Below, piece after piece: positions 57,816 to 64,000 of a stretch of DNA of 64,000 nt; position 1 is the stretch's first letter; every line of letters starts with the position of its first letter. Location: positions 64,687,674 to 64,751,673 of the forward strand of contig NC_087065.1 of NCBI RefSeq assembly GCF_963678635.1, read 5' to 3'. Made by a program: the position numbers and the translations under genes. Below the pieces are notes generated by a model, which ran no database searches, was not told the DNA's origin, and saw only the letters and a list, made by a program, of their open reading frames with translations. Source of the stretch: Symsagittifera roscoffensis. Taxonomy: Eukaryota > Xenacoelomorpha > Acoela > Convolutidae.

Positions 57816-57820
57816 GTTCC

Positions 57821-57998
57821 TCTGATTGGATACGACAACTTGAAAAAAAATAAACATTTTTGTGATTGGAAACGACAATAATCAAAATGGAGCATGTCTC
57901 CGATTGGACCCGAGTATTCTATAAGAAATCCATAAAAGGAAACTGAAATGTGATTGGAGACAGCTACAATCCAAATAAGGAAAATCCATTCTGATAGG
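57821..57998. promoter_or_regulatory. CCAAT-box repeat cluster, copy B
   Basis: Five units with (T)GATTGGA at 57821, 57862, 57899 and 57951, and a mutated TCTGATAGG at 57990. Spacing mirrors copy A. Confidence 0.6.
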
Positions 57999-58189
57999 TT
58001 GAACCTACACATTCCAGTTGAAGATACCCCTCACTCCTAACTAAAAATCATTTTATTTTCAACTAAACCACCGTCCACTACCTCCTGTCTCAGCTCTAAA
58101 TATCCTATTTTCAAGTTGTTTTTTGTAAGGTTCCCCCTACTCTCAGTCCTTTCTTGTTTTTTGCTCTTTTAGTCATCTTATTGCTCAAA

Positions 58190-58661
58190 ATGATCTTCTC
58201 AGTGCAAAACAGCAACCTTATGTAGTCTGTAGAATTTTCACCTGATCTAGTACAAATCCAAGTGCTAAAAGCAGTCTCTGGCTCGAATGGACATCCTAAT
58301 CCAAGTCTGGCCCATGGTGGAAGTGATGCGAAGGGATTTCAGTGAGCATCATATGATGCAAGTTCCCATCACAGAAAACCAACTTGGAACCATGCAAATG
58401 ATGGAGGAAGTGTCTGAGCATGTGGGAATGAACTACCCCGAGATTCCTGACTCTGGATATGTGGCTCAACCATTCGACGATTTCCTCTTTCCTTGGGAAG
58501 AGGGATATGTGGACAACCCAATTACCATCGAAGAGGATGAGGGGTTCTATGAGCCAAGAACTCCAGTCAGCGAACCACCAGTGATGGAGGCAAGACCAGC
58601 TTTGCGCTCCATTGAGAACTTGCAAAATTCTTCAGCTGCTCGACAGCTCTTTGATCTGTAA
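58190..58661 (+). pseudogene. Acidic protein, copy B, N-terminus broken but C-terminal frame kept
   Basis: The start region (ATGATCTTCTCAGTG) matches copy A, but a TAG replaces a sense codon at 58222-58224, and a ~10-bp deletion near 58277 shifts the frame. From ATG 58287, 124 codons stay open to the same stop. Compared with copy A the two indels are 12 and 6 bp, both in frame, and DDFLFPWEEG, IEEDEG, MEARPALRSIENLQ and AARQLFDL are unchanged. It may therefore still make a shortened protein. Listed as pseudogene because the ancestral start is lost. Confidence 0.6.
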
Positions 58662-59485
58662 ATAAATTGGTTATTGTCTTGTGTTTTGTAATTTAATACC
58701 TTTGCATCAAGTAATTTTTTTTAATGAGATAGGAACAAAGAAATAAGATCATTGAAAAATTTGTTTAAAAAAATGCATAGGCAAAGTTTTGTTTAAAAAT
58801 TTGTAAAATTCAGTTTTTAAAATCGATCTAATTTTACAATTAGTAAATATTTCTTAAAATTTTTTTATCGTAAGATGATAAAAAAGTTGAATCAATTTCG
58901 TTATTAGTGAAAAACTTCACAACATTTTCACAAACAAGATAAGAAATCACTACAATTTTTGCACACATGTTAAAAACATTAAAAATTTTTTGCACCATGC
59001 AAAAATTTTCATAATATTTTTTGCATACTTGTTAAAAAAAAACGAAGAAAATTTTGCAAGTTAAGAAAAGCTTCCTTAAATATTTTCGCGTTTTAAAGAA
59101 AACTGAAAGAGGATTTTCTTGCAATGCTAAAAATTAATGTTTAGGAATTTCATTGTTTTAAGTTTAATCAGTGAAAAATCTACTTTTGCACGTATCTAAA
59201 TCAAAAACATCAAAGAATCAGTGAATTAAGAGAAGGAAAAGCTTTCAAAGTCATCAATACTGATAATTTCTAAACAATAAGAAAAATGAAGTTAGGTTTT
59301 GCAAATGTACATTTTTTTTAAAAACTTCTACATATTTCTGCAACAAACTTTCTATAAAATACACATATTTGATATAAAATGATTGATTTTTTTGCATCTT
59401 GTAAAAAAGTAACGATGATTTATTCGTTGAAAAGCAGTTGACTTGAAATTTAATTAACCTTGACTAGATTTTTATGAAGAAATAA
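58662..59485. other. AT-rich spacer B
   Basis: Counterpart of spacer A, with the same TTTTGCAC..TTGTTAAAAA repeats; no gene. Confidence 0.4.
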
Positions 59486-59734
59486 TCAAAAATTAACAGA
59501 AAAATTGACATTCTCACTATTTACAGAACCATAACCATCAATAAAACAATCAATTTTTTTGAACAAATCAGATTCATATTTTGAGTTTTGTACTTTTCGA
59601 ATTCTGTCTAAAAATGCTGAGCCAAGAGTTTGCGTAGATGCAAGTTTTTGATTAGAACCTAAATAATGTTTTTTGAACTTTTTGCGAACAAGTCGTTTCC
59701 TTGATATGCTTGGTGTTTTTTTGCTCCTTTCCAT
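59486..59734 (-). CDS. Basic 82-residue protein overlapping the next upstream gene
   Basis: Open minus frame with a strongly basic start (MERSKKTPSISRKRLVRKKF) that could be a nuclear-localisation or nucleic-acid-binding segment, followed by LASTQTLGSAFLDRIRKVQ and CFIDGYGSV. It overlaps the 3' end of the 140-codon minus frame by 76 bp in another frame. The second half is also present as a truncated duplicate at 57530-57656. Either an overlapping gene or the frameshifted continuation of the upstream frame; no family recognised. Confidence 0.4.
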   Translation of the reverse strand: MERSKKTPSISRKRLVRKKFKKHYLGSNQKLASTQTLGSAFLDRIRKVQNSKYESDLFKKIDCFIDGYGSVNSENVNFSVNF

Positions 59735-60081
59735 CGTAAATTATGCTGAACTCCACAACTAAGCTGATTGAAAAATTCCCCACTTGATGTGACAATACTC
59801 GAAAAGAATCTGTGCTTGTACAAAGTGTAAAGACAATCAATTTCTTGATATTTGTATTGATATTTGTCTAATCTCTGAAGAATTTGGCTAAGGAATGTTC
59901 CAATTAAAATTATATGAAATTTACAACTTCCCAAGGAACAGAAAAAATTGTGAGTAGAGACGCAACAATCTCGGGTTACTATGTATTTTTCGTAAAAATC
60001 GTTGGAAACAAAAATAAACAATGATTTACTATTATAATCTGAATAAAAGCTGGGAAGAGCTTGACACATAGCAGCTGCCAT
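59659..60081 (-). CDS. Uncharacterised Cys/aromatic-rich 140-residue protein
   Basis: Intact minus frame from ATG 60081 (MAAAMCQALPSFYSDY). Cys-rich middle (RDCCVSTHNFFCSLGSCKF), a hydrophobic stretch (FHIILIGTFLSQIL), then QEIDCLYTLYKHRFF and a basic C-terminus. It diverges from the plus gene at 60286 across the CArG-box gap. Family not recognised. Either a real gene overlapping the 82-residue frame, or the first part of one longer ancestral gene. Confidence 0.45.
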   Translation of the reverse strand: MAAAMCQALPSFYSDYNSKSLFIFVSNDFYEKYIVTRDCCVSTHNFFCSLGSCKFHIILIGTFLSQILQRLDKYQYKYQEIDCLYTLYKHRFFSSIVTSSGEFFNQLSCGVQHNLRWKGAKKHQAYQGNDLFAKSSKNII

Positions 60082-60145
60082 TGCGAAAAATTGTTTTTGC
60101 AGAAAATGTTGGAGTTATATTGGAATAGTAACGTCTACGTAGCTT

Positions 60146-60207
60146 CCATATAGGGAAATGCTTCCATATTTGGTACTACTTCCATATATGGAAATGGCGA
60201 TGACTCA
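60146..60207. promoter_or_regulatory. CArG-box cluster plus AP-1 site; bidirectional promoter candidate
   Basis: In the 204-bp gap between divergent starts (60081 minus, 60286 plus) are CCATATTTGG (60164-60173) and CCATATATGG (60182-60191), both exact CC(A/T)6GG boxes, a one-mismatch CCATATAGGG (60146-60155), all spaced 18 bp, and TGACTCA (60201-60207). CArG boxes are SRF/MADS sites and TGACTCA is the AP-1 site; together they are the classical immediate-early promoter combination. Actual use is inference. Confidence 0.7.
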
Positions 60208-60285
60208 TACTGCTTACTTCCATTTTCATTTAATCTCAAAGTCATTTCTCTCACTTCTCCTCATCTGATCAGTTTGTACTTCAAA

Positions 60286-60845
60286 ATGTATTTGGAACTA
60301 TCAAAAGAAAAGTTGATAGTCCCAACTATTTTGAATTTTCAAAAAATCAAAAAAGAATTGGGAGATTTGTTTGGTTCCAAAAATCGTACAAGGGGAAAAT
60401 ATGCTTGGAACCGTGCTTTCAACTATTAAAAATAAATGGTTTGGGACAATTTGAAAAGTCTTAACAAGTTTATCTTAGTGAAAAAGTAGGCGAAGCAATA
60501 TACGCAATACAGAATACTGTTATTCACAATGCTGAAAATCTTAGACTCGTACCTATATATGAAGCCAAGTCTGGCAGAGAATCAACTATGGATCAGGAGC
60601 TCGACATCTGTAATAGAGTATATGAAATAGCAACGCACAACATGAGGAGGGTGTGTGTCACAATCAAGAAGAACAACGTGAGCAAGCCACCCTACATTCA
60701 AATTCGACTCTTCACTGCAAAGGAAAATGAAGACTTGAAGCAAGTTGCATATGTCAACTATACTTTGAATGAATTCAAAGAACTATCCATACATTGGGAG
60801 ACTTTATGTTTGTTGATAATTGTAAACCTCAGTAAAGCTTTGTGA
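60286..60845 (+). pseudogene. Decayed gene with a PC4-like ssDNA-binding C-terminal domain
   Basis: ATG 60286 opens 47 codons (MYLELSKEKLIVP...GKYAWNRAFNY) to a TAA at 60427; another stop follows and then MVWDNLKSLNKF in the same frame. A frameshift near 60480 leads into a long frame (SEKVGEAIYAIQN...) that passes ATG 60588 and ends at 60845. Its last part has the strand-strand-strand-helix pattern of the PC4/p15 single-stranded-DNA-binding fold: RVCVTIKKN, YIQIRLFTAKENED, QVAYVNYTLNEFKEL. Stops and frameshift say pseudogene; an 85-residue product from 60588 remains possible. The PC4 assignment is by pattern only. Confidence 0.45.
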
Positions 60846-61339
60846 TGTTTTGAATGTTTGGTAATTGAGATATTATTGGTTCAAAACTATTTTTTCTCAC
60901 TAAAGTGTATATTTAGAGCTATAATATCTGAGGAAAAATCAGACAAAGCATACAATTTAATCAAAATTGACATAAAACACTGACCAATTATGAAATGATT
61001 TTCCAGTATTTGTTTATGAAATTACAGATAAATTTATTTAATAACTGTTTTCATCAAAATTTAGCTAAAGTTTGCCTCAATTTAAGAAAATTACAAACAA
61101 GAATGTATATTTAGTTGAAAACATTACCATTAATTTTTTAGATTTTTTGATTTTCTTTGGTTGTTTTCAATTTTTTTCTGCCTTAGTTTGAGGTGTTTAT
61201 TGGCTACATGATTTTCCTTGAAACTAATTTGACTCTAAATTATTAAAAAATATTTACGGTGATTGTTATTACAAAATACTTTGAAAATGATAAAACAGTT
61301 CGAGTTTTTTAAGTTTTTTCATATATTTCTGTAAGAAAA
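60846..61339. other. AT-rich spacer
   Basis: No gene or clear repeat seen. Confidence 0.4.
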
Positions 61340-61880
61340 ATGTTTCCATCAAAAGCGTTTTCAATGTCTGAATTGAACATTTATCAGATTTTAAAATTGA
61401 ACTACTACAAAAAACTACAAGAGTGGTGGACAGATGAAGTTGATGGAGATTGTATTAGTTTTAACTTGTATAGAACCACAGAAAGTTCAATGTTTTGTTA
61501 AAAAGATGGAGAGGAGATTACAAAAAAGAAGAGTACTGTCAGATTTATCAACAATGTTTTTATTTAGAAGGGTTAACTCAGATTGAGTGGTCGATCAGTA
61601 AAAATTAAAACAATGGAAGAGCCTATGAAACAAAAATCGGAGATAAGGAGCATCAATTCGATTACTGTTTTGAATTTGATACAAGTACAAAATCCAGATT
61701 TGTCAGAATATCTTTTGATCTTTTATCCAAATTTAATAGACTTCCTGTTGTTTATACTACAATATACCAAAAAAAACGATAAAAACGTTTATTTTGGTAA
61801 TTTCTTTTTTCACTGATTAGAAATAGAACAAATCGAAAAATTTTGATCGAAATTTCAAAATTTGAATTCAATATCGATAA
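61340..61880 (+). pseudogene. Decayed gene, possible second PC4-like protein
   Basis: ATG 61340 opens 53 codons (MFPSKAFSMSELNIYQ...QEWWTDEVDGDC) to a stop at 61499. Further stops follow, and after shifts the peptide pattern KSRFVRISFDLL, LPVVYTTIYQK, NDKNVYFGNFFFH, IEQIEKF appears, which again resembles the beta-beta-beta-alpha order of PC4-like domains. From 61695 onward the gene lies inside the inverted repeat; the left-arm copy (minus 53333-53546) is open further and shows WLEIEQIEKILIEI. Both copies are broken. Confidence 0.4.
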
Positions 61881-62146
61881 AACAATATAAACTAGACAAG
61901 AAATCTCATTTATCCCACTAGGGTATCAAACTTCAAATCTTAGTTACGTTGGAAAAATTTAATAAACTTTATTGATTAAGAAGTTTCATGAACCTAGTCT
62001 GGTTCTGATCTACAAAGTTTTTTAAAATCTGTGATTACTTCATTCTGATTGGTTATTAACACAAATAATGTCTGTGAAAGTATCCTCAAAATTTAGAATT
62101 TTTAAATAAAAAATTTTTGAAAAATTCATGAGAAGAAGAGCTCAAC

Positions 62147-62371
62147 TCTGATTGGTTGACATTACATTTCTTGAAAATTTCATGACTTTTGAAGCTCAAT
62201 TCTGATACGTTGAGATTGAATTTGTTGAAAATTACATGACTTTTGAAGCTCAACTCTGATTGGTGGACATTGAATTTGTTGAAAATTACATGACTATTGG
62301 AGCTCGATTCTGATTGGTTGATATCAGAAAAGATAAAAGTTTCCTTGTAATTAATGCTCGATTCTGATTGG
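62147..62371. promoter_or_regulatory. 54-bp tandem array, each unit with a CCAAT box
   Basis: TCTGATTGG(TTGA) starts at 62147, 62201 (mutated to TCTGATACG), 62255, 62309 and 62363, an exact 54-bp period. Units also share TTGAAAATTACATGACTTTTGAAGCTC-type sequence. A further TCTGATTGG lies at 62044. The left arm keeps about three units (53010-53125). The 54-bp period keeps a minus frame open (62086-62469), which is not a gene. Confidence 0.8.
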
Positions 62372-62589
62372 TTGATACTTTTAAAAACTCCATGGTTAGA
62401 TTGGATGATTTTTATTTCAGCTAGGCTAAATAGCATATCCATTCTGATTTTCTTTCTCGTTAAAATCAATTGGTTAATAAGTTTGCTGTTTTTATTTACA
62501 TTTATTCATTTTTTGAGGCTATTCAACTCACTTTAAATAAAAATTTGGTACATTTTAAATCTCTCATTTAATATTTTTTACTATTGAGA

Positions 62590-62831
62590 TTTCGTCACTC
62601 AATAGAAACGAAAGAGTTGCATGTCTTGAATGTGGCAGGGAATACACTCACAAAGATGCATCAAGACATCGTAGAACATGTGGTGTTTTGAAGTGTTCTA
62701 ACTGTAATTTTTATACTTATAGCAGCGAGGAACTCGCTTATCATTTCAAGAAGAAGCATTTCCAGCATAATGTTAAATTATGTATTCAGCAGTCTCCAAA
62801 CACACTTCAGGTGAAGGTAAAATTTTAAATT
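62590..62831 (+). pseudogene. Second zinc-finger N-terminus, paralogue of the polymerase-associated fingers
   Basis: The frame contains SLNRNERVACLECGREYTH, HRRTC, LKCSNCNFYTYSSEE and HFKKKH, the same two-finger order as the minus gene starting at 54523 (TLNRNEKVKCEDCG...). Where that gene has ATG, this copy has ATT, and no other ATG precedes it, so the start seems lost. The frame ends at TAA 62829 after VKVKF, before any polymerase part. It lies in the part of the right arm missing from the left arm. Confidence 0.6.
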
Positions 62832-64000
62832 TGTTTTTAAAAAAACAGAGAAACTCTTATGATTATTAGTTTTTACTGAATCTGAAAAGTCTCAGCAATT
62901 GTAACAAATCTAGTCAGAAATTATACAGTGTTTTCATTACATTACCTGAACTGTCATTTATTTTTTTATTCAAAAGTTTTAATTGATGTTAAAGACAGCA
63001 AAAATTGAGTTCAAATTGTCGTGAAACTTTCCATAGAACTCGATCCGAAAACCTTTAATCAACAGTAAAAACTTTCTTGGTTGCAAGCTTGCGGAGACTT
63101 TGTTGTGATAAATTTGTAGTAAAGTGCATAACATATGCTAATGAGTATTTAAGTATTCGCCTAAAAATTGTAAAACTTGGATATTTGGAAAACATCAACT
63201 AATTGAAAGGTTTTTTGTGATTACTATTTTAAAGTTTTCCTTGTTTAGTGCTTGTAAAAGTGTTCATGGAGAAAAAAAATTTTTAAGCAGATAATGTAGT
63301 TTGAATTATTAAGAATTATGTTCTCTATTGTTTTTTTGCGATGATTTCAGAAAAGAAATTGATAAATGACCTGGAAAAAATGTATATTTTGCTAAATTTT
63401 GAAAGTTTCAAGATAATGATATACATCATTCCAACTAAAAACTTAGTCTAAAATAGAAATTCAGATTTAAAACAGCATTATACAGTTATGAGAGTTATGA
63501 GGTTGAGAAAATCCTTTAAAGGCTTTTAGTAAAGGATTTATGGTATTAATTCTGCTTCGGTTTATTGAAAGTTCGTTGAAACGATACATTTTCCATCTAA
63601 AATTCAATTCTCAAGAAAAAATTTGCCAAATTGGATTCATTTGGTAGATAGTAGATAAAGCAGAAACTGAGAAAATGCTAAAATGAGATAGAAACTCAAT
63701 TTATTCCTTAGGAGTTTTGAAATAATTTTACTAAAATTTAGCTTATAAAGTATATCTTGAGAAGAAATCCAACATAAAAAGTTTCAAAGTCTTATGTTTA
63801 TGTGTAATTCACTAGAAAAATTTTTTATCATTTGATATATTAGGTACTTTAAATGAAAGATCAAATGTTTTGAGGAAAATTTTTGTGAAGCAAACCCAAT
63901 TTGACATCTTTTGGAAGAAGATACATAAAGCATCAATCAAAAACTTGCTTTCAAGATCTACATTTCCTTGCTATATACAATACACAAAACTACATACATA
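62832..64000. other. Right-arm non-coding sequence
   Basis: From 63165 to the end it pairs with 53020-52185 on the other strand. No frame of interest. Confidence 0.5.

Larger units (their letters stand above)
57657..59655. repeat. ~2.09-kb tandem duplication, unit B
   Basis: Second copy of the block, ending inside the intact minus-strand gene. Its membrane ORF and the N-terminal third of its acidic ORF are broken. Confidence 0.85.
50200..64000. mobile_element. Virus-derived or Polinton-like element, incomplete at the right edge
   Basis: Grouped on these grounds: a broken Polinton-type DNA polymerase B N-terminal protein; a long inverted repeat at both sides; compact intronless frames on both strands, some overlapping; bidirectional promoter-like gaps; and a composition (very AT-rich spacers, richer coding) unlike the repeats to the left. 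The left limit is uncertain: GTATTAAGAT/ATTAAGATAGGGAATA at 50230-50300 recurs inside at 57078, hinting that the element starts near 50.2 kb. No integrase, packaging ATPase or capsid gene is visible, so it is a partial, rearranged or non-autonomous copy. Several genes are broken, so it is an endogenised copy. Confidence 0.55.
61695..64000. repeat. Long inverted repeat, right arm (continues beyond the window)
   Basis: Partner of 52185-53546. It begins at CAGATTTGTCAGAATATCTTTTGATC and pairs block by block with the left arm up to the last base of the window. Contains an extra ~0.9 kb (about 62160-63165) absent from the left arm. Confidence 0.85.

Noticed and set aside
62086-62469. 127-codon minus frame with an 18-residue repeat
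   Set aside because: The 54-bp tandem array has a period divisible by three, so an open repetitive frame is expected without selection.
1-64000. CRISPR arrays, bacterial operons or rRNA genes
   Set aside because: Tandem arrays have near-identical units without unique spacers, and no rRNA-like or operon-like sequence is seen.

Overview
The window is AT-rich nuclear DNA from a multicellular animal, probably an invertebrate. Evidence: GT/AG-bounded exons with TTTCAG or TTTAG acceptors, AATAAA signals, multi-kilobase introns, a Ty3/gypsy-type retrotransposon remnant, tRNA-derived repeats, and many small DNA-transposon families. I cannot name the species. Nothing looks bacterial. There are no intact RNA genes and no CRISPR array. 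Most short open frames are chance frames in AT-rich or repetitive DNA.

Region 1 (1-14.4 kb) is non-genic. It holds a 14-copy, ~120-bp tandem array (1.39-3.09 kb), a 68-bp higher-order tandem array (7.85-8.19 kb), a short inverted-repeat transposon with a target-site duplication (11.08-11.53 kb), and the first copies of a ~525-bp repeat family that ends in a GGGC-TTC-GCCC-type hairpin.

Region 2 (14.4-46.1 kb) may contain one plus-strand host gene of very large introns. A signal-peptide first exon (14415-14687), a basic hydrophilic exon (27642-27888), an exon at 39231-39448/39454 and a terminal exon (45921-46115) have mutually compatible phases and together would give 310 residues. The link is inferred. 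The introns are packed with repeats: two copies of an ATTATAATCGAT-rich transposon (one nested in another repeat), a foldback element, a near-perfect 51-bp-arm hairpin, an imperfect palindrome that reads as similar peptides on both strands, a decayed protein-coding stretch (20.53-21.39 kb), a complete hAT-like element with an 8-bp duplication, tRNA-like heads, and a 200-N assembly gap.

Region 3 (46.4-49.8 kb) holds a decayed minus-strand LTR retrotransposon end (integrase C-terminal part, Pol tail and a putative LTR) and another hairpin-family copy.

Region 4 (about 50.2-64.0 kb, running off the right edge) is the most interesting part: a virus-derived or Polinton-like element. It is framed by a long inverted repeat (52185-53546 against 61695-64000). 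It carries the broken N-terminal part of a Polinton-type DNA polymerase B protein with paired zinc fingers, a 195-residue unknown protein whose stop overlaps the start of a 52-residue hydrophobic membrane protein, an acidic 169-residue protein, a ~2.09-kb tandem duplication of that block, two overlapping minus-strand frames, and decayed genes with PC4-like ssDNA-binding patterns. Between divergent genes lie dense animal-type promoter motifs: a 60-bp tandem repeat with four consensus CRE sites, a cluster of CArG (SRF) boxes plus an AP-1 site, and repeated CCAAT-box units, including an exact 54-bp-period array. The layout suggests compact bidirectional promoters wired to host stress or growth-signal transcription factors. 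Several genes are broken, so this is an endogenised, partly decayed copy, but the 195-, 52- and 169-residue frames remain open.
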